Assembly (NCBI GenBank): GCA_947495775.1
Contig: CANMAQ010000014.1
Span: forward strand, 62,001-126,000
Reading direction: 5' to 3'
Source: Jejuia algarum
GTDB taxonomy: Bacteria; Bacteroidota; Bacteroidia; Flavobacteriales; Flavobacteriaceae
DNA length: 64,000 nucleotides
The position numbers and the translations under genes are program-made. This document shows, piece by piece, positions 37,331-46,328 of this stretch. The notes beneath the pieces are model-generated. The model worked only from the letters and a program-made list of their open reading frames with translations, was not told the DNA's origin and did not search any database. Numbering within the stretch: the first letter of the stretch is position 1; the number at the start of each line of letters is the position of its first letter.

Positions 37331-38002
37331 ATGGATTCTTTACTTTCAAACTTAAAGATTGCTGTACCAGAACAGATTTACGTTAAAGACCCAGAGTCTT
37401 CAGCCTTAGGCAAACGTATTGTGGAACACGGCATCATATTATTAGATCAAGTTGGTTTTGATAGCTTTACTTTTAAAAAATTAGGCCACTTAATAGGCTC
37501 TAATGAGAGTTCTATCTACCGCTATTTTGAAAGCAAACACAAACTTTTACTTTATCTATCCTCTTGGTACTGGGCTTGGGTTGAGTACCAACTTGTTATA
37601 GAAACGCATAATTTAGCCCCTAAAGACAAGCTTGAAAAAGCCATTACTGTTTTAACACGAACGGTTAAAGAAGACTCTAATTTTTCGCATATTAATGAGA
37701 TTAATTTAAATAGAATTATCATCAATGAGAATTCGAAATCTTTTCTAACAAAAGAAGTCGATCAAGAAAATAAAGACGGGTATTTTGTGATTTACAAACG
37801 TGTTATTCACCGTCTAAAAGATATGATAAACGCTGTAAATCCAGATTACAGTTACCCATCTAGCTTAGCAAGTACCGTTATAGATGGCAGCTTGCACCAG
37901 CATTTTCTAAAGCAGCATTTTTCATCTATAACCGATTGCTGTACACACGTAACACCAACAGAATTTTATAAAGACCTTGTGTTTAATACCTTGACATCGT
38001 AA
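37331..38002 (+). CDS. TetR/AcrR family transcriptional regulator
   Basis: About 223 residues from the ATG at 37331 (MDSLLSNLK); an alternative TTG at 37289 adds 14 residues. The N-terminal helix-turn-helix reads DQVGFDSFTFKKLGHLIGS then NESSIYRYFESKHKLLLYL, the classic TetR recognition helix. The C-terminal ligand-binding region is helical. It is 2 bp upstream of the ABC transporter gene and is probably its autoregulated repressor. The ligand is unknown. Confidence 0.85.
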   Translation: MDSLLSNLKIAVPEQIYVKDPESSALGKRIVEHGIILLDQVGFDSFTFKKLGHLIGSNESSIYRYFESKHKLLLYLSSWYWAWVEYQLVIETHNLAPKDKLEKAITVLTRTVKEDSNFSHINEINLNRIIINENSKSFLTKEVDQENKDGYFVIYKRVIHRLKDMINAVNPDYSYPSSLASTVIDGSLHQHFLKQHFSSITDCCTHVTPTEFYKDLVFNTLTS

Positions 38003-38004
38003 CT

Positions 38005-39663
38005 ATGGAACAAGAACAAATGACCCCTTGGCAACGCCTAATAAGCTTGCTACAATTAGACAAAAAAGAAATTCTACAAATTTTCTATTACGCTATTTTT
38101 GCGGGTGTAGTTGCCTTAACATTGCCCTTGGGCATACAAGCTATTATCAACCTGATACAAGGCGCACAAATCTCTACGTCTTGGATCGTACTTGTTATTT
38201 TAGTAACCATTGGTGTTGCTTTTTCTGGTGCACTACAATTAATGCAGCTGCGTATTATAGAAACCATACAACAACGTATTTTCACGCGATCTGCTTTTGA
38301 GTTGACCTATCGTTTTCCCAAAATAAAAATGTCTGAACTGCGCAATTATTATCCACCAGAATTGGCAAATCGCTTTTTTGACACCCTTACCATACAAAAA
38401 AGTCTTCCCAAGATACTTATAGATGTACCAACAGCCATCTTACAAATTGTCTTTGCCCTAATCCTTCTGTCTTTTTACCATCCCTTTTTTATCATTTTTG
38501 GGTTGCTTTTACTAATGCTCATTTTTGTAGTGTTTAAATTCACCGCAAAAAAAGGTTTAGAAACTAGTTTAAAAGAATCTAAAAACAAATACAAAGTAGC
38601 ACATTGGATTCAAGAAATAGCGCGATCTGTAATTAGCTTTAAACTTTCTGGAAGCACTAATTTAGGCCTTCAAAAAAATGATTATCTCGTTACAAATTAT
38701 CTAAAAGCAAGAGAAAGCCATTTTAAAGTATTAATGCTTCAATTTATACAAATGATTAGTTTTAAGGTCGTGGTTACGGCGAGCTTATTACTTATAGGAG
38801 GTGCCTTAGTGCTTAATCAAGAAATGAATATTGGTCAATTTGTCGCAGCAGAAATTATCATATTACTTATAATCGCTTCTGTTGAAAAATTAATTGTAGG
38901 TCTAGAGTCCTTTTATGATGCACTTACAGCATTGGAAAAAATAGGACAAGTCGTAGATAAATCATTAGAAAGCCAAGTTGGAGAAAGGCCTCAATTTAGT
39001 AAAGGCGTCCATATAGATCTCGATCATGTGTCTTATATCGTTAATAAAAACGACAAACATATCTTAAAAGACATCTCTTTGCAAATCTCCCCTCAAAGCA
39101 GAATATTAGTACGCGGAGAAAGCGGTTCTGGAAAGTCGACATTACTCCGCTTAATTGCTGGTGTGATTAAATCTACAGATGGACAGCTGTACGTAAACGA
39201 TATGTCTATTAATAGCTTGCATCTAAATTTTTACCGTTCGCAACTTGGTTTATCCTTGTCTGACGAAACGCCTTTTGAAGGTACGATTAAAGAGAATCTC
39301 ACCTTTGGAAATCCAAATATTACCGATGAACAAATCTTTGAAATTTTAGATAAAGCAGGCCTAAAACGTTTTATAAAAGAACAACCAGAAGGTTTAAACA
39401 CCATATTATATCCCGATGGCAAACAAATGTCGTACACGCTTTCTAAAAAAATCGTACTTGCGAGAGCCATTTTAAAAGCTCCTAAAGTATTGATACTAGA
39501 AGACGCTTTAGATCGTTTTAACCCTGTAGAGACAAATACCATCATAGGCTATTTAACCGCTAAAGAAAGGCCTTGGGCGCTTATTGTTGTGAGTAGTAAC
39601 GATGCATGGCTTAATAAATGTGACCGCGTTATAACTCTAGATCACGGTAAAATTAAGAATTAA
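38005..39663 (+). CDS. ABC transporter (permease-ATPase fusion) with atypical ATPase motifs
   Basis: 552 residues. A six-helix membrane domain (residues 1-320) is fused to a nucleotide-binding domain. Walker A is normal: GESGSGKST at 371-379. Three other motifs deviate. The signature LSGGQ is replaced by TLSKK before VLARAI, Walker B reads LILED rather than LLLDE, and the switch His is lost (VVSSND). It lies between TetR and HlyD/TolC genes, typical of a type I secretion-like exporter. Whether it still hydrolyses ATP is open. It lacks the peptidase domain of bacteriocin exporters. Confidence 0.82.
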   Translation: MEQEQMTPWQRLISLLQLDKKEILQIFYYAIFAGVVALTLPLGIQAIINLIQGAQISTSWIVLVILVTIGVAFSGALQLMQLRIIETIQQRIFTRSAFELTYRFPKIKMSELRNYYPPELANRFFDTLTIQKSLPKILIDVPTAILQIVFALILLSFYHPFFIIFGLLLLMLIFVVFKFTAKKGLETSLKESKNKYKVAHWIQEIARSVISFKLSGSTNLGLQKNDYLVTNYLKARESHFKVLMLQFIQMISFKVVVTASLLLIGGALVLNQEMNIGQFVAAEIIILLIIASVEKLIVGLESFYDALTALEKIGQVVDKSLESQVGERPQFSKGVHIDLDHVSYIVNKNDKHILKDISLQISPQSRILVRGESGSGKSTLLRLIAGVIKSTDGQLYVNDMSINSLHLNFYRSQLGLSLSDETPFEGTIKENLTFGNPNITDEQIFEILDKAGLKRFIKEQPEGLNTILYPDGKQMSYTLSKKIVLARAILKAPKVLILEDALDRFNPVETNTIIGYLTAKERPWALIVVSSNDAWLNKCDRVITLDHGKIKN

Positions 39664-39674
39664 AAAAAGACCCT

Positions 39675-41033
39675 ATGCTTAACATATCCCACAATCAGTT
39701 AGATAAAGATGTAGACCTTAATGACTATAAGTCTGGTCAAAAAATCATGAATAAAAAGTACTACAAATACTTTAATCGGTTTTTATTAGCTGCTGCTATC
39801 ATCCTCCTTATTGTATTGTTCTTACCATGGACGCAAAACATTTCGGGCAATGGTACAGTTACAACTTTAAAACCCAACCAACGGCCTCAAACCATCCAAT
39901 CGCAAATACCAGGTCGTATCGAAGAATGGTTTGTTCAGGAAGGTGACTACGTTAGTAAAGGCGATACCATTTTAAGAATTTCAGAGGTTAAAAGTGATTA
40001 TTTTGATGATAAACTCGTAGAACGTACCAATCAACAAATTAAAGCTAAATCGTCTTCTGTAAATGCCTATGCGGGTAAAGTAGAAGCTTTAAACCGTCAA
40101 ATTTCGGCATTGCGTAATGAGCAAAAATTAAAGATTGAGCAAACGCGTAATAAACTCAAACAATCTGAACTTAAAGTGAAAAGTGATAGTATAGATTTTG
40201 AAGCCGCTAAAACTAATCTAAAAATAGCCGAAACTCAATTTATACGTATCCAAACCTTACAAAATGAAGGTCTTAAAGCTGTTAAAGACGTAGAAGAAAA
40301 GCGTTTAAAATTGCAAGAGACCCAAGCCAAATTAATTTCACAACAAAATAAATATTTGGCGAGTCAAAATCAAGTTATCAATGCCCGTATAGAACTTTCA
40401 AGAACCAATGCAGCTTTTGCAGATAAAATATCTAAAGCCCAAAGTGACATGTTTACGGCACAATCTAGTGGTTTTGATACCGAAGCACAAGTGAGCAAAT
40501 TAGAAAACTCCTATAGCAATTACAAAAAGCGTAACAGTCTTTTATTTGTAACCGCACCGCAGAATGGATACATCAATAAAGCGCTTACAGGAGGTATAGG
40601 GATTACCTTTAAAGAAGGCCAAGAACTGGTAGGTATTATGCCTGCTCAGTATGATTTGGCTGTAGAAACCTTTGTTAGACCTATAGATTTACCTTTAGTA
40701 CATATTGGCGAAGATGTTCGTGTACAATTCGACGGTTGGCCTGCCATTGTATTTAGCGGTTGGCCTAATGTTTCTTATGGTACCTATGGCGCTAAAGTTG
40801 TCGCTATAGAGAATTTTATTAGTGACAATGGCAAATACCGCATATTATTAGCGCCTAATGCAGACGATCACAAATGGCCAGAAGCCATTAGAGTGGGTTC
40901 TGGTGCTAGAACAATCGCTTTGTTAGAGGATGTGCCTATTTGGTTTGAATTATGGCGACAAGTAAACAGTTTCCCTCCTAATTATTACCAACCAAAAGGC
41001 GCTAAAACAGCTTCAAAAAAAGATAAAAAATGA
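39675..41033 (+). CDS. HlyD-family membrane-fusion protein
   Basis: 452 residues. A cytoplasmic N-terminus leads to a single membrane helix (about residues 33-51, FLLAAAIILLIVLFLPW). The periplasmic part has a barrel-sandwich start (IPGRIEEWFVQEGDYVSKGD), a long coiled coil (about 110-285), and a returning lipoyl half (FVTAPQNGYINKALTGGIG). It couples the inner-membrane ABC protein (11 bp upstream) to the TolC protein (overlapping by 4 bp). Typical length is 400-480. Substrate is unknown. Confidence 0.88.
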   Translation: MLNISHNQLDKDVDLNDYKSGQKIMNKKYYKYFNRFLLAAAIILLIVLFLPWTQNISGNGTVTTLKPNQRPQTIQSQIPGRIEEWFVQEGDYVSKGDTILRISEVKSDYFDDKLVERTNQQIKAKSSSVNAYAGKVEALNRQISALRNEQKLKIEQTRNKLKQSELKVKSDSIDFEAAKTNLKIAETQFIRIQTLQNEGLKAVKDVEEKRLKLQETQAKLISQQNKYLASQNQVINARIELSRTNAAFADKISKAQSDMFTAQSSGFDTEAQVSKLENSYSNYKKRNSLLFVTAPQNGYINKALTGGIGITFKEGQELVGIMPAQYDLAVETFVRPIDLPLVHIGEDVRVQFDGWPAIVFSGWPNVSYGTYGAKVVAIENFISDNGKYRILLAPNADDHKWPEAIRVGSGARTIALLEDVPIWFELWRQVNSFPPNYYQPKGAKTASKKDKK

Positions 41034-42433
41034 GACTATTCCTTTTAAGTATATGGTTATGCTGCGGTAGTTTTGCCCAAGCACAAGACTCTAGTGGCGT
41101 CATCTCGTTAGCAGAATATTTAGGCTATGTAAAATCGTTTCACCCTATAGTAAAACAAGCCAATTTGGTGATTTCAAAAAGTGAAGCGAAACTGCTTAAA
41201 GCACGAGGTGCTTTCGATCCTAAATTTGAAGTCGACTACGATAGGAAAAAATTTAAAGGCTTAGAATACTTCGACAAGCTTAATTCTACCTTTAAGATTC
41301 CTACCTGGTTTGGCATAGAATTTAAGGCTAATTTTGAACAAAATTCGGGCGTGTTTCTAAATCCAGAAGCAGATGTCCCTGAAGATGGCCTATATAGCGC
41401 TGGAGTTTCTGTACCTTTAGCTCGAGGTTTATTGACCAACAAGCGTATGGCGATGCTAAGACAATCGCGTTTATTTGTTAAAAAAGCACAAGCCGAAAGA
41501 CAGCTACTCATTAATGACATTCTTTACGATGCTACAAACACCTATTTTAAATGGCTAAGGCGTTACAATGAGAATCAAGTATACAGTGCGTTTTTAGACA
41601 ATGCACAAATACGATTTAATGGTGTTAAAAAGAGTTTTGAAGTTGGTGAAAAACCTGCTGTAGACACGCTAGAAGCGCGTATCACCTTAAATACAAGACG
41701 TCTTAATTTAGAAAAATCTAGAATTAAATTTATAAAAGCCTCTTTAGAATTATCTAACTTTCTATGGTTAGACGATAACACACCTATTGAAATTCAAGCA
41801 GGGATCATTCCAGACGTGCGGACTTTCGATCGTATAGATGAAACTCTAAACACCTCTGATTTGGCGGTTGAAAATTTTAATATTGACAACCATCCCAAAT
41901 TAAAAACCTTGGATTTTAAAATTAGAAGTTTAGCAATCGAAAAACGCTTAAAACGCAACACACTCCTGCCTGTAATAGACTTACAGTATAACTTTTTATC
42001 TGAAACACCAGAGGAAGCCCGTTCCTTCAGTACTTCAGAATATAAGGCAGGATTAAATGTCTTTTTACCTCTTTTTCTAAGAAAAGAACGTGGTGATTTA
42101 AGACTTGCAAAATTAAAGCTACAGGACACACAACTCGATTTACAAAACACTAGAATTACATTAATTAATAAAATTGATGCAATTCAACAAGAACTAGATT
42201 CTTATGTTTTACAAAACGACTATACTTCGGTAATTGTAAATGATTATAGCAAATTATTAACCGCAGAAGAACGCAAATTCTTTTTAGGAGAAAGCTCATT
42301 ATTTCTTGTAAATTCTCGAGAATCTAAACTTATCGATGTAAAACTTAAAGCTATTGAAATTGAAAATGAATTTTTAAAGACAAAAGCCAGTTTATTTAAT
42401 GTCTTAGCGGCATCAAACCCTGAAATTAACTAG
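41030..42433 (+). CDS. TolC-family outer-membrane efflux protein
   Basis: 467 residues. The signal peptide ends near AQAQ (residue ~18). Two long helical hairpins (about 120-230 and 330-440) with amphipathic barrel strands, as in TolC, are visible: ARGLLTNKRMAMLRQSR, FEVGEKPAVDTLEARITLN, and the second repeat ESSLFLVNSRESKLID. It overlaps the HlyD gene by 4 bp, so the three genes form one export system. It probably forms the outer-membrane channel for the ABC/HlyD pair. Confidence 0.88.
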   Translation: MRLFLLSIWLCCGSFAQAQDSSGVISLAEYLGYVKSFHPIVKQANLVISKSEAKLLKARGAFDPKFEVDYDRKKFKGLEYFDKLNSTFKIPTWFGIEFKANFEQNSGVFLNPEADVPEDGLYSAGVSVPLARGLLTNKRMAMLRQSRLFVKKAQAERQLLINDILYDATNTYFKWLRRYNENQVYSAFLDNAQIRFNGVKKSFEVGEKPAVDTLEARITLNTRRLNLEKSRIKFIKASLELSNFLWLDDNTPIEIQAGIIPDVRTFDRIDETLNTSDLAVENFNIDNHPKLKTLDFKIRSLAIEKRLKRNTLLPVIDLQYNFLSETPEEARSFSTSEYKAGLNVFLPLFLRKERGDLRLAKLKLQDTQLDLQNTRITLINKIDAIQQELDSYVLQNDYTSVIVNDYSKLLTAEERKFFLGESSLFLVNSRESKLIDVKLKAIEIENEFLKTKASLFNVLAASNPEIN

Positions 42434-42442
42434 CTTGCATTA

Positions 42443-42474
42443 TTTGTTATTTGTTGAATTAAGCCTTAACTTCG
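42443..42474 (+). promoter_or_regulatory. Bacteroidota-type promoter of the YceI-like gene
   Basis: TTTG at 42443-42446 and TAACTTCG at 42467-42474 (one mismatch to TAnnTTTG) are separated by 20 bp, within the known spacing for the flavobacterial -33/-7 promoter. It lies just upstream of the ATG at 42494. Confidence 0.4.
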
Positions 42475-42493
42475 ATCGCATAAAACGAACATT

Positions 42494-43117
42494 ATGAAAA
42501 AAATTTCAATCCTATTACTTGTGGCTACGTTCGCATTAGCCTCTTGTAAAAAGAAAAAAGAAGAAGAAACACCTGTTGAAACACAAACAGAAACAGTTGC
42601 CGAAAAATTTATTGTAAAACCAGAAGCCACTTCTGTAAAATGGACAGCCTATAAAACCACAGCTAAAAAAGGCGTTGGAGGTGAATTTTCTGTTTTAAAT
42701 TTTGAAGAAAAAACAGGAACATCTGTCGCTTCTGCTTTAAACAATCTTAGTTTTTCAATTCCTGTGAGCAACCTCATCACTAAAAATGAAAGTAGAGATT
42801 CTAAAATAAAAGAATTTTTCTTCGGAAAGATGTTAGACACAGAATTAGTAAAAGGTGTTATAAAGTATGATGGTACCAATTACAAAGCTGTTCTAACTAT
42901 GAATGGTGTTACTAACGACTTGCCTTTAGAAGTTAGCGTTGCTGATGAAAGACGTGTAACTATGAAAGGAACTATTGATCTAAAAGCGTGGAATGCTCTT
43001 GAAGCCTTAGCCTCTTTAAATAAAGTATGCTACGAATTGCATAAAGGGGAAGACGGTGTTAGCAAAACTTGGGAAGACGTGGCCTTAGAAGTCTCTACCT
43101 ATTTACGTAAAAACTAA
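42494..43117 (+). CDS. YceI-like lipoprotein
   Basis: This 207-residue lipoprotein has signal MKKISILLLVATFALASC with Cys18 as the lipidation site, then a charged low-complexity linker KKKKEEETPVETQTETVAE. The mature domain has FIVKPEATSVKWTAYKTTAKKGVGGEF and further beta strands of the YceI family (lipocalin-like, isoprenoid-binding beta barrel), and an ASLNKVCYELHKGEDG tail. It follows tolC with 60 bp and its own promoter and terminator, so it may be expressed separately from the exporter. Function is not established. Confidence 0.8.
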   Translation: MKKISILLLVATFALASCKKKKEEETPVETQTETVAEKFIVKPEATSVKWTAYKTTAKKGVGGEFSVLNFEEKTGTSVASALNNLSFSIPVSNLITKNESRDSKIKEFFFGKMLDTELVKGVIKYDGTNYKAVLTMNGVTNDLPLEVSVADERRVTMKGTIDLKAWNALEALASLNKVCYELHKGEDGVSKTWEDVALEVSTYLRKN

Positions 43118-43176
43118 AAACGATAACCATGAAGAAGGATTGATGTTTGTATTAAACCTTCTTTCTATTATCATTC

Positions 43177-43208
43177 AAAAGCTCTGTTATGCAAATAACA
43201 GGGCTTTT
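43177..43208 (+). terminator. Rho-independent terminator after the YceI-like gene
   Basis: A 14-bp near-perfect stem, AAAAGCTCTGTTAT (43177-43190) with ATAACAGGGCTTTT (43195-43208), has a 4-nt loop and is followed by T residues. It lies 60 bp after the gene. Confidence 0.85.
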
Positions 43209-43542
43209 TAGTTTTACCATAAATATGTATAACATAACACTTTTCCGGCCTTCTTATAGTGGAAATCTAGCCATTTCAGGTACGCTATACCTCTTAAAAC
43301 AATTCTTTTTCAAGGTGTTATTACAAGAATCGGTTTTTAATCTCTAAAAACAACTAATTACTCCCTCCATCATTTCTAAAAATACTTTACGTTTAAAAAA
43401 GGGACACTCTTTATAAAGCCATATTCCTCTCCCCGCTTGAAAACTCTTAGTATTAAAGTAAAATGTACACATTAGCAGTATAAGTGCAACACCTCCTATA
43501 ATGTACATCCCTCAATAATCGTTTCGTTCGTTTTAAACCAAA
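43209..43542. other. Gene-free stretch between two converging terminators
   Basis: About 330 bp of AT-rich sequence between the terminators of the YceI-like and Hcp genes. No reading frame, repeat or regulatory element is recognisable. Confidence 0.5.
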
Positions 43543-43574
43543 AAAAGAGGTGCTTTATATAAAGCAACTCTTTT
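43543..43574 (-). terminator. Rho-independent terminator of hcp
   Basis: An inverted repeat AAAAGAGGTGCTTTAT / ATAAAGCAACTCTTTT (43543-43574) with one mismatch, at the 3' side of the minus-strand Hcp gene, 25 bp from its stop. On the minus strand it ends in a T-run. Confidence 0.8.
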
Positions 43575-43598
43575 AAGTATTTTAAAATAGGTTTATAA

Positions 43599-43985
43599 TT
43601 ATACCCACTCGTTAACGTGCTCTCCGTTTCCAACAGAAATCTCACGAGCTGAAATTGTAATTTTTTCAGTCATTGGGTTTTTACCTGTAGCGTCAAAGTT
43701 TTCAACGTATTTTACTGCGTAAGCATCAGAGAAGTTTAATTCTTTAGATGTAGCTTCTGTATCTCTCTTTAAGAATACGATAGAACCTGAACGCATTTCG
43801 AAGTTATTGAACATCCAATCTGATAAACTTGTATCAGAAGTAGACTCTACTTCGATTGTAATCATACCTCCTCTTGTTACAGAAGAAGGACGTCCTGTAG
43901 CATCTGTTTCTTGACTTAAACCGTAGTTACAATTTAATACGTTGTACTCGTTTCCTGCTACTTTTAATTTTGCTTTAAATGACAT
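43599..43985 (-). CDS. tssD: Hcp/TssD tube protein, Bacteroidota (T6SS iii) type
   Basis: 128 residues. Start MSFKAKLKVAGNEYNVLNCN is followed by the characteristic GRPSSVTRGGMITIEVEST and DWMFNNFEMRSGSIVFLKRD and ends in EKITISAREISVG. This is the Bacteroidota Hcp/TssD family, whose members form the stacked-ring tube of T6SS. No sheath, baseplate or spike gene is nearby, so this is an orphan copy. It could serve a T6SS encoded elsewhere or act as a carrier for a fused or bound effector. It has its own -7 box and terminator, suggesting independent, possibly strong, expression. Confidence 0.9.
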   Translation of the reverse strand: MSFKAKLKVAGNEYNVLNCNYGLSQETDATGRPSSVTRGGMITIEVESTSDTSLSDWMFNNFEMRSGSIVFLKRDTEATSKELNFSDAYAVKYVENFDATGKNPMTEKITISAREISVGNGEHVNEWV

Positions 43986-44041
43986 AATTTAATGTTTTAA
44001 ATGATAATAAAAAATTTATAATAAATGTGACTTGCACACTG

Positions 44042-44049
44042 CAAATCTA
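44042..44049 (-). promoter_or_regulatory. -7 box of hcp
   Basis: The minus strand reads TAGATTTG, a perfect TAnnTTTG -7 element, giving a leader of about 50 nt. No TTTG is found at the usual -33 spacing. The rest of the 350-bp region to 44335 (which also lies downstream of the DUF1348 gene) shows no gene. Confidence 0.45.
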
Positions 44050-44335
44050 TTAAAATTTCTGATATATCCATATCACAAAATGTTAAAATATATGAATTTA
44101 CGCCTATAGAAGCGTCTATTTGACTTCAAAAAAAATCATAACACATTATGAAACAAACAATTAAAACCACTGTAAGTAGTTATGTGTTTTATCGAAAAAA
44201 AATCCTAAAAACACATAGGTTATTACCAATTAATACTGTAAGTGATTTATCGTAAATAAAACAAGGGATAAACGGCAAATTATGCCGATAATTGTCGGTA
44301 TACATGCGCCTGTAAATCTAAATATAACTTGCCAA

Positions 44336-44755
44336 TTACAAACGACGTTCACTAGCCTTTATGGGCAGATCATTTATGCTCGCAAAACGTTTTTTCATAA
44401 GTCCGTTTTCGTCGAATTCCCAATTTTCATTCCCATAAGCTCTATACCATTGGCCCGTTTCATCTTTAAATTCATATTCAAACCTTACGGCGATACGATG
44501 GTCGGTAAAGCCCCAAAGTTCTTTTTTTAACTTATACTCCTGTTCCTTTTCCCATTTCTCTGTTAAAAAGGCCTGTACCTCTTCACGCCCATTTATAAAA
44601 GCCGTTCTATTTCGCCATTCTGTATCTACACTATAGGCCTTAGAGACTTTTACAGGATCTTTACCATTCCAAGCATCTTCTGCCATTTGTACTTTTTGTT
44701 GTGCTGTTTCAAGTGTAAAAGGTGGTAATGGGTGCTTTTGTTCCATAATATTCAT
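44336..44755 (-). CDS. DUF1348 / NTF2-like (SnoaL-fold) protein
   Basis: 139 residues. The conserved NTF2-like alpha+beta fold shows DAWNGKDPVKVSKAYSVDTEWRNR, EKWEKEQEYKLKKELWGFTDHRIAVRFEYEF, and YGNENWEFDENGLM, the DUF1348 (PF07080) pattern. Met4 (MEQKHPL) is an equally plausible start. It is the last gene of the nitrilase cluster, 5 bp after the flavoprotein, where other genomes usually have a glycosyltransferase or nothing. The enzymatic role, if any, is unknown. Confidence 0.85.
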   Translation of the reverse strand: MNIMEQKHPLPPFTLETAQQKVQMAEDAWNGKDPVKVSKAYSVDTEWRNRTAFINGREEVQAFLTEKWEKEQEYKLKKELWGFTDHRIAVRFEYEFKDETGQWYRAYGNENWEFDENGLMKKRFASINDLPIKASERRL

Positions 44756-44760
44756 TGTAT

Positions 44761-46041
44761 TTAATGCGGTTTTCTATTTAAACATGTTTCTATAACTTCA
44801 TTTTCTTCAAAATCGTCTTTTATATGTTGACTGATGTATTCGGCATCTTGAGCTACATGCGAAAAACGCCCAGAACCCCAAGTATGTAACCAGGGCAACC
44901 CAATAAAATACAACCCTTTTTCTTGGGTTATACCTCTTTGGTAGGTTGGATAGCCCCTTTCATCAAAAACATCAGGAAAATCTATCCAATCGAATTTCAC
45001 TCTAAATCCAGTACACCATATCACAGCCGTGATGCCTTCTTTCGTATACGCTATAGGCTGTTCGTTATCTATAGTGGGCTCCCAAACGGCTTTATACGCC
45101 TCTTCTTCTGGAGCCTCAATAGTATGAGCCGTAATATAAGCATCTATATTCCGTTGTATCCTATTATAAGTCTCATCTGCAGCATCTAAATTAGCTTTAA
45201 GGTCATTATTAAAACAGATCGTCCCATCAGCAACACTTTTAATCTGCCCTCTTAATTCCATGCCTTCTTTGGCTAATGCTCTTAGATCAATATCCCTTCC
45301 CCCATCTCTACCTGTTAAGTAATGATTGGTTTTGTGTCGCGCAGCATCGGCATCTGGATGTGACGTAATGGGTTGGTCGTAATACCCCATATCTTCTAAC
45401 CATTCAACAGCATCTTTTCCTCGATACCTTCTGGGAGCTCTAGGCGCCGTACCAACACTTAAAACGACTTTTCTACCTGCAAGATGCAAATCTTCAGCAA
45501 TCTGTGCACCAGACTGTCCCGATCCAACCACTAAAATACGACCTTCTGGTAATTGCTCAGGATTTTTATACGTTACAGAATGGAGCTGTTTAATAGTCGT
45601 ATCAAACCCTTTAGACATTGGAAGCCAATTGGGAATATGATAAGCTCCTGTAGCTATTATAACCTTATCTGCCGTAAAATCACCAATAGACGTTTCTATA
45701 CTAAATACAGGACTCGTTTCCTCTTTTTTAAAAACACGATGCACATCTACCTGGGTGCGTATAGGCGGGTTAAAAGAAGCGGCATAGCGTTTCACATAGT
45801 CCACAATTTCCGTTTTAAGCATAAATCCCTTAGGATCATCACCATCATAAGGAAATCCAGGCAAACGGCATTGCCAATTAGGCGTCACCAAACAAAAAGA
45901 GTCCCACCTGCGCTTGCTCCACGAATCACCAATGTCGCCCTTATCTAAAATGAGGTGATGTATGTTTTCTTTTTTTAAACAGTAACTTGCTGAAAGTCCT
46001 GCTTGGCCGCCTCCTACTATAATGACTTCATAATGTTTCAT
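44761..46041 (-). CDS. MSMEG_0569 family flavin-dependent oxidoreductase
   Basis: 426 residues. The FAD-binding N-terminus is EVIIVGGGQAGLSASYCLKK. A second dinucleotide motif, RILVVGSGQSGAQIAEDL, lies near residue 165, and ATGAYHIPNWL follows the FMO-type pattern. It ends in GLYFIGLPWLHTWGSGRF. This arrangement is that of the flavoprotein regularly encoded in the nitrilase (Nit1C) cluster. Substrate is unknown. It is 5 bp from each neighbour. Confidence 0.9.
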   Translation of the reverse strand: MKHYEVIIVGGGQAGLSASYCLKKENIHHLILDKGDIGDSWSKRRWDSFCLVTPNWQCRLPGFPYDGDDPKGFMLKTEIVDYVKRYAASFNPPIRTQVDVHRVFKKEETSPVFSIETSIGDFTADKVIIATGAYHIPNWLPMSKGFDTTIKQLHSVTYKNPEQLPEGRILVVGSGQSGAQIAEDLHLAGRKVVLSVGTAPRAPRRYRGKDAVEWLEDMGYYDQPITSHPDADAARHKTNHYLTGRDGGRDIDLRALAKEGMELRGQIKSVADGTICFNNDLKANLDAADETYNRIQRNIDAYITAHTIEAPEEEAYKAVWEPTIDNEQPIAYTKEGITAVIWCTGFRVKFDWIDFPDVFDERGYPTYQRGITQEKGLYFIGLPWLHTWGSGRFSHVAQDAEYISQHIKDDFEENEVIETCLNRKPH

Positions 46042-46046
46042 AACCT

Positions 46047-46325
46047 TTATTGTATTGCAATGATTTTTACACGTTTTGTGGCGTCGTATGTTTTACATTT
46101 TTCTGAAATGCGATGCAACTCTGCTTGAGCAGAGGTACAAGCAAACCCAAATTTTTGACGAACGCGCCCGTTGGCTTCATTTAAACTCTCATTACAAGCT
46201 TTTGCAAATTCATCTATACAAAGCGTTGCTCCAACGGTAAAATAGTCTTCTATAATACTGGAAGGTGAATACACCTGATCGGTTTCTTGATCTGGCCATT
46301 CAATATGTACATGTGTTACTGGCAT
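46047..46325 (-). CDS. MSMEG_0570 family nitrogen starvation response protein
   Basis: 92 residues, cytoplasmic. PVTHVHIEWPDQETDQVYSP and EDYFTVGATLCIDEFAKA are signatures of this small cluster-specific family, followed by SEKCKTYDATKRVKI. Its function is unknown, and the name comes from nitrogen-starvation-responsive homologues in cyanobacteria and mycobacteria. It is 3 bp from the AIR synthase-like gene and 5 bp from the flavoprotein. Confidence 0.88.
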   Translation of the reverse strand: MPVTHVHIEWPDQETDQVYSPSSIIEDYFTVGATLCIDEFAKACNESLNEANGRVRQKFGFACTSAQAELHRISEKCKTYDATKRVKIIAIQ

Positions 46326-46328
46326 AAT

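Noticed and set aside
45553..45948. Plus-strand frame of 131 codons opposite the flavoprotein
   Set aside because: It is antisense to a well-recognised enzyme and rich in Arg/Phe/Ile, as expected of a shadow frame.
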